The position numbers and the translations under genes were made by a program. The notes below the pieces were generated by a model that was not told the origin of the DNA, did no database searches, and was given only the letters and a program-made list of their open reading frames with translations. A stretch of DNA of 7,438 nt from positions 1-7,438 of the forward strand of contig JAHRAM010000014.1 of NCBI GenBank assembly GCA_020027305.1. Direction: 5' to 3'. Positions 1 to 6,160 of this stretch are shown in pieces (position 1 is the first letter of the stretch; each line of letters starts with the position of its first letter). This DNA is from Acidimicrobiia bacterium. Lineage in GTDB: Bacteria > Actinomycetota > Acidimicrobiia > Acidimicrobiales > Hopanoidiivorantaceae.

Positions 1-638
1 TTCACATTGTTGATTTAGATGCTGCTCGACTTGGAACAGGAAGCAATCGAGAAATAATTGCAAACATTTGTAAATCGGTTTCAGCTTTTGTTCAAGTGGG
101 GGGAGGCGTTAGGTCAGCTGCTGATGCAAAGGCGCTTTTTGAAATAGGGGTTAAGAGAGCAGTGGTTGGAACCATAGCAGTTAAAGAGCCAGACAAACTC
201 AAAGAGATGAGTGAGCAAATTCCACTGGCAGTTTCTCTTGACGCAAAAGAGGGAGAGCTGGCAGTTGAGGGCTGGGTAAAATCTTCAGGAGTCAAATTGG
301 TAGACCACATAAAATTTCTTTTAAGCGGCCTATCACTTGAAAATCAAGTGTCTAGAGAGCAAGCTTCCAAAGCTCTATCTGCTTTAATCGTGACTGATAT
401 CTCAACTGATGGAATGCTTTCTGGCCCAAACCTTCCACTGATGATAGAGCTTGTTGAACTTTTGAACGGCATTGACAACTCCAAAGCGGTTGCTCCAGAA
501 TTGATTGCCTCGGGCGGAGTTGCTTCTCTTGATGATTTAAAACAGTTAAAAAATATAGGGGTTTCAGGTGCTATTGTTGGCAAAGCGCTTTATGAGGGGA
601 AAATAAGTCCTGCTGAAGCCATAAAGGAGACAAGTTAA
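1..638 (+). CDS. hisA: HisA, phosphoribosylformimino-AICAR-P isomerase (5' end outside window)
   Basis: This cytoplasmic TIM-barrel enzyme isomerises ProFAR to PRFAR, the fourth step of histidine synthesis. The reading frame is open from the left edge (first full codon at base 3), giving 211 visible residues. About 40 N-terminal residues, including the first catalytic Asp, lie outside. Visible family marks are HIVDLDAARLGTGSN at the start, VGGGVRS (phosphate loop), TDISTDGMLSGPN with the second catalytic Asp at codon 396-398, and the terminal phosphate-binding ASGGVASLDDL and GAIVGKALYEG. The GTG at base 96 is an internal Val codon, not a start. Two loops look longer than in familiar HisA proteins: about 14 residues before TDIS and about 9 before ASGG. 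In many actinobacteria this protein (PriA) also does the TrpF reaction. The residues visible here do not settle whether this one is dual. The gene abuts hisF with no spacer. Confidence 0.93.
   Translation, partial: HIVDLDAARLGTGSNREIIANICKSVSAFVQVGGGVRSAADAKALFEIGVKRAVVGTIAVKEPDKLKEMSEQIPLAVSLDAKEGELAVEGWVKSSGVKLVDHIKFLLSGLSLENQVSREQASKALSALIVTDISTDGMLSGPNLPLMIELVELLNGIDNSKAVAPELIASGGVASLDDLKQLKNIGVSGAIVGKALYEGKISPAEAIKETS
624..630 (+). promoter_or_regulatory. Shine-Dalgarno site of hisF
   Basis: AAGGAGA lies inside the last codons of hisA, with nine bases between AGGAG and the GTG at 639. It is the only strong Shine-Dalgarno match seen before any gene in this window, and it supports the GTG as the true start of hisF. 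Confidence 0.75.
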
Positions 639-1427
639 GTGAGCGATACACATGCAAGGATTATTCCCTGTCTAGATGTAGATGCTGGCAGGGTGGTTAA
701 GGGCGTTAACTTTGTGGAGTTGCGAGATGCTGGCGATCCAGTGGAGATGGCATCATTTTATAATGAGCAGGGGGCAGACGAACTGGTTTTCTTAGACATC
801 ACTGCCTCTTCAGATAAGCGCCGTTCAGTAGTAGAGCTTGCACATAAAACATCTGAGAAACTTTTTATCCCATTCACGATGGGCGGTGGGATTAATGACC
901 TTGAAACGGCACGGCTCATTTTAAAAGAGGGGGCAGACAAAGTTGCTATCAACACTGCTGCTGTTGAGCGAAAAGATTTAATATCTGAAATCGCTTCAGA
1001 GTTTGGCTCTCAATGTGTGGTTGTAGCAATCGATGCAAAAGAAGTTGATACAAAAGAAATAGGGGCAGAAGGTTCTACAAAAAAATACGAAGTTGTAACC
1101 CATGGGGGAAGAACTCCATCAGGACTAGATGCAGTTGAATGGGCAAGGCAAGCACAAGATTTGGGGGCGGGCGAAATCCTTTTGACTTCTATGGATAGAG
1201 ATGGCACAAAAGACGGATATGAGCTAGAGCTAACAAGTCAAGTGGCAGGAGCTTTAAGCATTCCTGTCATTGCTAGCGGGGGAGCGGGAAACCTTTCTCA
1301 CCTAGTTGAAGCTGTTCAAGCTGGAGCCACGGCAGTGCTTGTGGCATCACTTTTTCACTTTGGGGAGTTTTCTGTGGCAGAGGCAAAGAAATATATGTTG
1401 GAGCAAGGCATTTCAGTTAGAGGTTAG
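639..1427 (+). CDS. hisF: HisF, imidazole glycerol phosphate synthase cyclase subunit
   Basis: HisF is the cyclase half of IGP synthase. It uses ammonia passed from the HisH glutaminase to turn PRFAR into IGP and AICAR. The 262-residue product is a full-length (beta/alpha)8 barrel. The N-terminus carries RIIPCLDVDAGRVVKG with catalytic Asp13. The second catalytic Asp is Asp132 in VVVAIDAKEV. Phosphate-loop motifs are TMGGGI (80-85) and ASGGAGNLSHL (212-222), and LLTSMDRDGTKDGY (181-194) is typical. A loop of about 15 residues between Asp132 and YEVVTHGGR is longer than in the E. coli or Thermotoga enzymes, but an extra loop here is common in actinobacteria. The GTG start follows the hisA stop directly and has a good Shine-Dalgarno site, implying cotranscription and coupled translation. 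HisH is not in the window. Confidence 0.97.
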   Translation: MSDTHARIIPCLDVDAGRVVKGVNFVELRDAGDPVEMASFYNEQGADELVFLDITASSDKRRSVVELAHKTSEKLFIPFTMGGGINDLETARLILKEGADKVAINTAAVERKDLISEIASEFGSQCVVVAIDAKEVDTKEIGAEGSTKKYEVVTHGGRTPSGLDAVEWARQAQDLGAGEILLTSMDRDGTKDGYELELTSQVAGALSIPVIASGGAGNLSHLVEAVQAGATAVLVASLFHFGEFSVAEAKKYMLEQGISVRG

Positions 1428-1440
1428 AATTAAAATCAAA

Positions 1441-1812
1441 ATGGGCAAAGAGACATCAATCCAAGCGACTCCAATTACTGCTGAGGCAGGTAGCCTAAGC
1501 ACCGTTGTCTATAATGATGATGGATTGGTTCCAGCGATTATTCAAGAAGTTGATTCAAAGGAAGTGTTGATGATGGCTTGGATGAATGAGGCTTCCCTTA
1601 AAAAGACACTTGAGACTGGGCGCACTTGGTTTTGGAGTAGGTCGCGAGGTGAATATTGGTGCAAGGGTGAAACTTCAGGCGACCGACAGTTTGTGCGTGA
1701 AGCATATTATGATTGTGATGGTGACACGCTTTTATTTTTAGTTGTGCAAGAGGGCAAAGGGGCATGTCACACAGGCGAGCGGACGTGCTTTTTTAAGTCG
1801 TTTAATTCTTAG
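1441..1812 (+). CDS. hisI: HisI, phosphoribosyl-AMP cyclohydrolase
   Basis: HisI opens the adenine ring of phosphoribosyl-AMP, the third step of histidine synthesis. The 123-residue product is a stand-alone cyclohydrolase without the HisE domain that is fused in enterics. Conserved blocks are GLVPAIIQE (28-36), VLMMAWMNE (42-50), WSRSRGEYWCKGETSGD (65-81), the metal-binding DCDGD (91-95) and ACHTGERTCFF (108-118). Cys92, Cys109 and Cys116 are the expected zinc ligands. The frame is open further upstream inside hisF, but the ATG at 1441 gives the usual length and lies 13 bases after the hisF stop. No convincing Shine-Dalgarno precedes it. About 25 poorly conserved residues precede the core, so a slightly later start cannot be excluded. 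It probably belongs to the hisA-hisF operon. Confidence 0.95.
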   Translation: MGKETSIQATPITAEAGSLSTVVYNDDGLVPAIIQEVDSKEVLMMAWMNEASLKKTLETGRTWFWSRSRGEYWCKGETSGDRQFVREAYYDCDGDTLLFLVVQEGKGACHTGERTCFFKSFNS

Positions 1813-1815
1813 TGG

Positions 1816-1830
1816 TCATTGTCGACATGA
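1816..1830 (+). promoter_or_regulatory. near-perfect palindrome upstream of trpE
   Basis: TCATTGTCGACATGA becomes a perfect 14-bp palindrome (TCATGTCGACATGA) if the extra T at 1819/1820 is removed. It starts 4 bases after the hisI stop and is followed by TTTTC. As RNA it would form only a short, bulged stem, so a weak terminator is less likely than a DNA-binding site. Either reading is inference. Confidence 0.3.
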
Positions 1831-1843
1831 TTTTCAAATGCAC

Positions 1844-1867
1844 TTAACTAAATTAACTAAATTAAAT
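1844..1867 (+). repeat. 9-bp tandem repeat in the trpE upstream region
   Basis: TTAACTAAA occurs twice head to tail (1844-1852 and 1853-1861) and is followed by a partial third copy, TTAAAT. It sits about 12 bases upstream of the -10-like box of trpE. That position would suit an operator or an AT-rich upstream element, but no regulator is identified. Confidence 0.6.
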
Positions 1868-1878
1868 TTCCCAGTAAT

Positions 1879-1897
1879 TATAAATGTCATTAAATAA
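1879..1897 (+). promoter_or_regulatory. candidate near-leaderless promoter of trpE
   Basis: TATAAA at 1879-1884 is a good -10 match lying 13 bases before the trpE ATG. A transcript starting about 7 bases after it would have only about 5-7 untranslated bases. There is no Shine-Dalgarno, and an in-frame TAA sits immediately before the ATG, so the start codon cannot lie further upstream. No convincing -35 box was found at normal spacing. Confidence 0.4.
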
Positions 1898-3430
1898 ATG
1901 TTGAGCGCCGCAGATTTTAAAGAACTAGCTGGCAAACATCGCATTATTCCGCTAACCAAAAGGTTGGTGGCTGACATGGCTACTCCCGTGGCAGCTTTTA
2001 TGAGGGTGGTTGAAAACGATTGTGGTTTTTTATTGGAGTCGGTTGAAAGCGAGCGGTGGAGCAGGTTTTCTTTTATCGGGCGAAAACCTCTCGCTCGTTT
2101 TTTGGCATATAAAAACAAAGTCACGATTGAAAGTAGCATCGGAGCCGAAAACTTTTCAGGCATTCCCACAGACCAAGGCATGCTGGCTTTTCTAGAACAA
2201 TTGTTTAACGATTTCACAGCTCCCGAGATGCCAGAGTTGGGGGTTCCATTTTTTGGTGGAGTGGCTGGTTATTTGGGATACGACATAGTTAGAGAGATTG
2301 AAGATATTCCTGACCAGACCAAAGACGATCGTGAGTTGCCAGATGCCATAATGGAGCTAATTGGTGAACTGGTTGTGTTTGACCATTTCAAGCAACAAGT
2401 TCTTTTGGTTGAAAATGTCTTAATCCCTGAAGGCGCTGGCAAAAAAGAAATCTCTGAAGTTTATGAGAATGGTGTGGCTCGTCTAGAGGAGTTGTGCCAA
2501 GCTGGAACTAGGAAATTGGATGAGCCATTATTTGAGGCCCCTGACTTGTTTGACGTTCCTATCTCTGATTTCAAAAGAAGCATTTCGGCCAAAGATTTTG
2601 AAATAGCGGTTGAGGCAGTGAAGGAACGAATTTATGAGGGCGATATCATCCAAGCTGTTTTGTCTGAGAGGTTCGATTTTCCTCTAGCAGCAGAACCACT
2701 AGATGTTTATAGAGTGCTTAGGCAAATTAACCCTAGCCCATATATGTTTTTTCTTCGTTATGAAGATTTGGTTGTGTTGGGGGCATCTCCTGAAACTTTG
2801 GTCAAGGTGCTTGACAACCGAGTGATTTCTCGTCCAATTGCTGGCACTAGAAAGAGGGGGGGCAACGAGCTAGAAGACCAAAAGCTGGCAGCAGAGCTAA
2901 TTGAAGACCCCAAAGAAAAGGCCGAACACATTATGTTGGTTGACTTGGCAAGAAACGATGTTGGCAAAGTAGTGGAATATGGAAGTTTGGAAGTAGAAGA
3001 TTTAATGATGCTAGAGAGATATAGCCATGTCATGCATCTAACTTCACAGGTGGCAGGTGATTTAAGGCAAGGTCTTACATCGTTGGATGTGTTGCGCGCC
3101 ACATTTCCTCATGGCACAATTTCTGGCGCTCCAAAGATTCGGGCGATGGAAATTATTGACGAAATGGAACCAGTTAGGCGTGGCCCATATTCTGGAATGG
3201 TTGGCTATCTAGATTTTTCGGGCAATCTAGATTCAGCCATAGCTATCCGAACAATGGTTTGTAAGAAGCAGTTAGATGGTAAACATCATGCTTATGTTCA
3301 AGCAGGTGCTGGTATTGTTTTAGATAGTGTTCCAGAAACTGAACAACAAGAATGCGAAAATAAAGCAAAGGCGTTGATGACCGCAGTTACTAGCGCACAA
3401 AAAATGGCTAAAAAAAGAAAAGCAAAATAA
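1898..3430 (+). CDS. trpE: TrpE, anthranilate synthase component I
   Basis: TrpE converts chorismate to anthranilate with ammonia from the TrpG glutaminase and commits carbon to tryptophan. The product has 510 residues, normal for the family. The N-terminal domain carries FLLESVE (44-50), the Trp-binding LLES motif, and FFGGVAGYLGYD (118-129). The catalytic domain carries NPSPYMFF (278-285, also part of the Trp feedback pocket), RPIAGTRKRG (312-321), EHIMLVDLARND (343-354), HLTSQVAG (380-387), FPHGTISGAPKIRAMEII (403-420) and VQAGAGIVLDSVPETE (467-482). The feedback-pocket motifs are intact, so inhibition by tryptophan is expected. It lacks a fused TrpG domain; TrpG must be encoded elsewhere. 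The gene is separated from hisI by 85 bases with a possible promoter of its own and abuts ygfZ directly. The C-terminus is lysine-rich. Confidence 0.97.
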   Translation: MLSAADFKELAGKHRIIPLTKRLVADMATPVAAFMRVVENDCGFLLESVESERWSRFSFIGRKPLARFLAYKNKVTIESSIGAENFSGIPTDQGMLAFLEQLFNDFTAPEMPELGVPFFGGVAGYLGYDIVREIEDIPDQTKDDRELPDAIMELIGELVVFDHFKQQVLLVENVLIPEGAGKKEISEVYENGVARLEELCQAGTRKLDEPLFEAPDLFDVPISDFKRSISAKDFEIAVEAVKERIYEGDIIQAVLSERFDFPLAAEPLDVYRVLRQINPSPYMFFLRYEDLVVLGASPETLVKVLDNRVISRPIAGTRKRGGNELEDQKLAAELIEDPKEKAEHIMLVDLARNDVGKVVEYGSLEVEDLMMLERYSHVMHLTSQVAGDLRQGLTSLDVLRATFPHGTISGAPKIRAMEIIDEMEPVRRGPYSGMVGYLDFSGNLDSAIAIRTMVCKKQLDGKHHAYVQAGAGIVLDSVPETEQQECENKAKALMTAVTSAQKMAKKRKAK

Positions 3431-4258
3431 ATGAATTTCATAAACATTACTGGGGCGGGGGCAAAAGATTTTTTACAAGGGCAACTCAGTGCCGATATTA
3501 AAGATTTGTCGGTAGGAAAGGAAATTCCATCGTTACTTCTCACGCCAGAGGGAAAGCTGGTAGCTGCTCTAAAAGTTAGATGCGAAAAAGAAGATGCTCA
3601 GTATATTTTGGTGGTTGCCTCTAGTTTTGGAGAGCTTGTGTTGGAACGTTTGAAGAGGTTTTCAATCGGTGCTAATTGTGAAATGGAATTAAAAAACGTT
3701 ACTGACAATGTGGGGCACAGTTTGGATGATGAAGGTTTTGAAAGAGGGCGCAATTCTTTGAAATATGACATTTTAGAATATGAGCGAATAAAAAGTGGGG
3801 TACCAAAAATGGGAGCAGAATTGTATGAAGGCTTGCTCCCAGCTGAAGCAGGGCAAAATTTTATTAATACCCATGTTTCGTTTGATAAGGGATGCTATGT
3901 TGGGCAGGAATTAGTGGCACGAATAGATTCCCGTGGTGGCAATACACCTCGAAAATTGGTGAGGATAAGAGGAAGAGTGGAAGGAAAATTGTCTAAAGCA
4001 AATGGAGGAAATGGGCTTCCACCAAAAAATGACAACCTTCTTTTGAGCGGCGAGGTCGTTGGCACAATTACAAGCGCCATACAAGTGCCAAGTAATAATA
4101 GTGACAGCGGCGAATATAGTGAACATGAAAAAGAGGGAGAAGAACATGGAAAAGAATTGAAATATATTGGGCTTGCCTATCTCAAGCGGGCATCAATAAA
4201 CGAAAAAAATCTCACCCTTTCTTCGGGTGAGGCAGTGGAAGTTCTTGAGCTTGCTTGA
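3431..4258 (+). CDS. ygfZ: YgfZ/GcvT-like folate-binding protein
   Basis: YgfZ-family proteins bind folate and help build or repair iron-sulphur clusters in certain enzymes. They are related to the GcvT aminomethyltransferase but lack its activity. The 275-residue product has the N-terminal VxGxDAxxFLQGQLSxD-like segment (here ITGAGAKDFLQGQLSADI, 6-23), LTPEGKLVAAL (37-47) and the diagnostic FDKGCYVGQELVARI (151-165) with the functional Cys155. The C-terminal barrel ends in YIGLAYLKRA (245-254). A highly hydrophilic stretch at about 219-243, rich in Ser, Glu, Lys and His, interrupts the barrel between TSAIQVP and LKYIGLAY and looks like a loop insertion. Another loop at about 186-200 is Gly/Asn-rich. 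The ATG follows the trpE stop with no spacer, so cotranscription is very likely. It is convergent with the sigma gene and 10 bases from it. Confidence 0.9.
   Translation: MNFINITGAGAKDFLQGQLSADIKDLSVGKEIPSLLLTPEGKLVAALKVRCEKEDAQYILVVASSFGELVLERLKRFSIGANCEMELKNVTDNVGHSLDDEGFERGRNSLKYDILEYERIKSGVPKMGAELYEGLLPAEAGQNFINTHVSFDKGCYVGQELVARIDSRGGNTPRKLVRIRGRVEGKLSKANGGNGLPPKNDNLLLSGEVVGTITSAIQVPSNNSDSGEYSEHEKEGEEHGKELKYIGLAYLKRASINEKNLTLSSGEAVEVLELA
4203..4231 (-). terminator. intrinsic terminator of the sigma gene, embedded in ygfZ
   Basis: On the minus strand, CTCACCC (4231-4225) and GGGTGAG (4217-4211) form a perfect 7-bp, GC-rich stem with a GAAGAAA loop. One A and then seven T residues follow (4209-4203). 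It begins 37 bases past the sigma stop codon. The same bases encode the C-terminal residues of YgfZ (about 257-264). On the plus strand there is no T-run after the stem, so it should act only on minus-strand transcripts. Confidence 0.8.
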
Positions 4259-4268
4259 CCGAGCTTTA

Positions 4269-5285
4269 TTAGCTGGCTTCTTGGAGCATATATTCTGGCA
4301 TCTCATGCCCAAGTTCATCTTTTAGGCTTACCATTGAACGCTTTATAAGCCTTCTTGCAGCTTCAGCCGTAATATCAAGTTTTTGCCCAACATCTTTGAA
4401 GCTATATCTCTCTCCATCCAAAAGCCCGAATCTAAGTCTGATGGCTTCTTGTGAGCGAGAGTCAAGAGATTTTAGTAGCCCTGAAACAAAATCTTTTCTT
4501 GCCTTTTCCATCTGACGTTTTTCTGGGCTGTAGCTGGTGTCAGAAACCATGGCACTCAATTCATCTCCATCGGCATCACCAATCGGTCGGTCAAGAGATG
4601 CCGGTGTTGTGAGGCGATGAAGATATGCTTGCTCATCTTCAAGTTCGCTGGCATCACCTGAAGAGGCTCGAAGCGCTGCCCTAAGAGAAGAAGATTTATC
4701 GCCAGGAAGTTTGACTAAACTCGTTTTTTGGTCAAGAGCTCTTCCGATTGCTTGACGAATCCAAAATGTAGCATAGGTTGAAAATTTAAATCCTTTTCGC
4801 CAATCAAATTTCGTCACCGCATGTTCTAGTCCAAGATTTCCTTCTTGGATGAGATCGCCTAATTCCATTCCATTGGGGAGTGGGTATCGCCTTGCTACAC
4901 TTACTACTAGGCGAAGGTTGGCACGGATAAATTGGTCTTTGGCTTTCTTGCTCTTTTTAATTGTCGCGTCAAGTTTGTGAATGAGTTCTGGCTCAATTTC
5001 TTCCAAAGATTTTTTGACAATGCTTTTGCTTATGGTGTCAGTCTTACCATTCGACCGCTTGGGGCGTGGAAAGTTAGGCCTAACTTTTTGTGCTTTTTGT
5101 ATATTTTTATTTTGAGCTTGCTTGGCTTGCTCGATTTGTTTTGAATGTTTTTCAATAAGATCATCTAGTTTTTTCTGCGCGAGTATCCCGCTTTCAATTT
5201 CTTGTGAAAGTCGCCTTTCGGTTGCCACATCGAGCAGGTCTTCATACCCAATCTCGCTTAAATATTGTCCAAGTGTATCGCTCAT
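4269..5285 (-). CDS. sigma-70 family RNA polymerase sigma factor (principal-type, RpoD/SigA-like)
   Basis: The 338-residue product directs RNA polymerase to promoters. Region 1.2 is at 4-33 (TLGQYLSEIG...), with no region 1.1. Region 2 is at about 117-184, with RANLRLVVSVARRY, DLIQEGNLGLEHAVTKFD and GFKFSTYATFWIRQAIGRAL. Region 3 follows (about 190-260), and region 4 (about 266-322) ends in a helix-turn-helix. The -10-reading Gln178 (E. coli Q437) is kept, but W433 and T440 align with Phe174 and Gly181. In region 4.2, E585 and R588 are kept (Glu308, Arg311) while R584 and Q589 align with Ala307 and Arg312. A Lys/Gln-rich stretch of about 80 residues (35-115) separates regions 1.2 and 2. The gene lacks a Shine-Dalgarno, is divergent from nadD and convergent with ygfZ. 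Whether it is the essential housekeeping sigma or a second, principal-like one cannot be decided here. Confidence 0.92.
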   Translation of the reverse strand: MSDTLGQYLSEIGYEDLLDVATERRLSQEIESGILAQKKLDDLIEKHSKQIEQAKQAQNKNIQKAQKVRPNFPRPKRSNGKTDTISKSIVKKSLEEIEPELIHKLDATIKKSKKAKDQFIRANLRLVVSVARRYPLPNGMELGDLIQEGNLGLEHAVTKFDWRKGFKFSTYATFWIRQAIGRALDQKTSLVKLPGDKSSSLRAALRASSGDASELEDEQAYLHRLTTPASLDRPIGDADGDELSAMVSDTSYSPEKRQMEKARKDFVSGLLKSLDSRSQEAIRLRFGLLDGERYSFKDVGQKLDITAEAARRLIKRSMVSLKDELGHEMPEYMLQEAS

Positions 5286-5506
5286 TTTTATTCTGTTATT
5301 CTCGTTTTCTTTACTGTTGATTCTCTAGCGCTTTGTTGTTGCTCTATACTTTTTATAACCCGCTGATGCCCGTTTTTATTCCCGAGAAACCCAGTTAGAT
5401 TTGACTCTATAATTTATTTGTGTTGTCGTTCTTATTTTTTCTAAATTTTTTCCCCTGCTTTTCAAAAAATTGCTTAAAAAGCAAGGAAAACTATTATATA
5501 TGATAA
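5286..5506. promoter_or_regulatory. divergent promoter region between sigma gene and nadD
   Basis: This 221-base gap is AT-rich, with long T-runs on the plus strand. TATAAT occurs at 5408-5413 (+) and could drive nadD with a leader of roughly 85 bases. The ten-base motif CTCTATAMTT appears twice (5342-5351 and 5405-5414). Read on the minus strand, each copy contains TATAGA, a -10-like box pointing to the sigma gene. None has a clear -35 partner. No small gene or RNA was recognised. Confidence 0.4.
5470..5497 (+). promoter_or_regulatory. candidate leaderless promoter of nadD
   Basis: TTGCTT (5470-5475) and TATTAT (5492-5497), 16 bases apart, form a plausible -35/-10 pair. The -10 ends 9 bases before the nadD ATG, so transcription would begin at or within about three bases of the start codon. 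There is no Shine-Dalgarno. The -35 box is also the left arm of a 6-bp inverted repeat, TTGCTT-AAA-AAGCAA (5470-5484), which could be an operator. Confidence 0.5.
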
Positions 5507-6160
5507 ATGGCTAAATTGCAAGGTAAAATTGGAATTCTTGGCGGGACTTTTGATCCTGTCCATAATGGGCATATTGCGATTGCAAAGGCAGCAATGAAAG
5601 AGGCAGCCCTCGACAAAGTTATTTTAATGGTGGCAAATGTTCCCTGGCAGAAAATAGGGCAGAAAATAGATAGTAAAACACATAAAATCTCATCTGCTAA
5701 GGATCGTTTAGAGATGGTGGAGGCAGCAGTTTTTAGTGAGGATGGGCTTGAAGCTGGAGATAACGAGATTAGGAGAGGGGGCGACACTTATGCTGTTGAC
5801 ACTCTAAAAGAATTGGAAGGCGAGCTGTATTTCATTTTGGGTTCAGATGTGATGGCAGAAATTGATACTTGGGTAAATCCAGAAGAGGTAAAAAGGCTAG
5901 CGAAATTTATTGTGGTAGAAAGGCCAGATTTTCCTTGTGACAGCAAAGATGGGAGTGGTGGAGTCGGCGACGAAGTAAATGGTGAAAACAATGCTGGCGG
6001 CAAGGTAGATGATTCGGTTAGGGCTATCAAAGTAAAAGGGCCTTATCTTGATATTTCATCAAGTGATATTCGCAGTCGAATAAAATCTGACAAAGAAGTG
6101 AGCAACCTTTTGCCCGAACCAGTATTAAAACTCATTTCCGATAAAAACCTTTATCGCTGA
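5507..6160 (+). CDS. nadD: NadD, nicotinate-nucleotide adenylyltransferase
   Basis: NadD joins nicotinate mononucleotide and ATP to give deamido-NAD, a late step of NAD synthesis. The 217-residue product has the nucleotidyltransferase motif GGTFDPVHNGH (12-22) with the HxGH signature at 19-22, NVPWQK (44-49), GGDTYAVDTL (91-100), FILGSDVMAEIDTW (109-122) and the second ATP-binding motif ISSSDIR (183-189). A Gly/Asp/Asn-rich stretch at about 144-170 lies between the VVERPDFP strand and the VKGPYLDISSS strand. Known NadD proteins have a much shorter connection there, so it reads as a surface-loop insertion. The ATG is chosen because the glycine-rich motif begins at the usual distance and because a promoter lies directly upstream. 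It is followed by rsfS after 113 bases, a common pairing. Confidence 0.95.
   Translation: MAKLQGKIGILGGTFDPVHNGHIAIAKAAMKEAALDKVILMVANVPWQKIGQKIDSKTHKISSAKDRLEMVEAAVFSEDGLEAGDNEIRRGGDTYAVDTLKELEGELYFILGSDVMAEIDTWVNPEEVKRLAKFIVVERPDFPCDSKDGSGGVGDEVNGENNAGGKVDDSVRAIKVKGPYLDISSSDIRSRIKSDKEVSNLLPEPVLKLISDKNLYR

Noticed and set aside
1306..1440. Upstream extension of hisI into hisF
   Set aside because: It would add 45 residues without family similarity, overlapping hisF by over 120 bases. The ATG at 1441 gives the normal length.
1813..1897. Trp attenuator or leader peptide before trpE
   Set aside because: There is no short frame with tandem Trp codons and no alternative hairpins with a T-run; the gap is too short.
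1834..2217. 127-residue minus-strand open frame opposite the start of trpE
   Set aside because: It lies antisense to a clear TrpE reading frame, has no recognisable domain, and its composition follows from trpE codons.
2758..3102. Minus-strand open frame of 114 residues inside trpE
   Set aside because: It overlaps the most conserved catalytic motifs of TrpE and shows no family features of its own.
4211..4231. The same hairpin as a plus-strand terminator for ygfZ
   Set aside because: It lies before the ygfZ stop codon and has no T-run on the plus strand, so it would act only on the minus strand.
4932..5328. Two plus-strand open frames (4932-5144, 5122-5328) opposite the sigma gene
   Set aside because: They mirror conserved sigma codons, have Phe/Leu/Ser-rich low-quality translations and no promoter or ribosome site.
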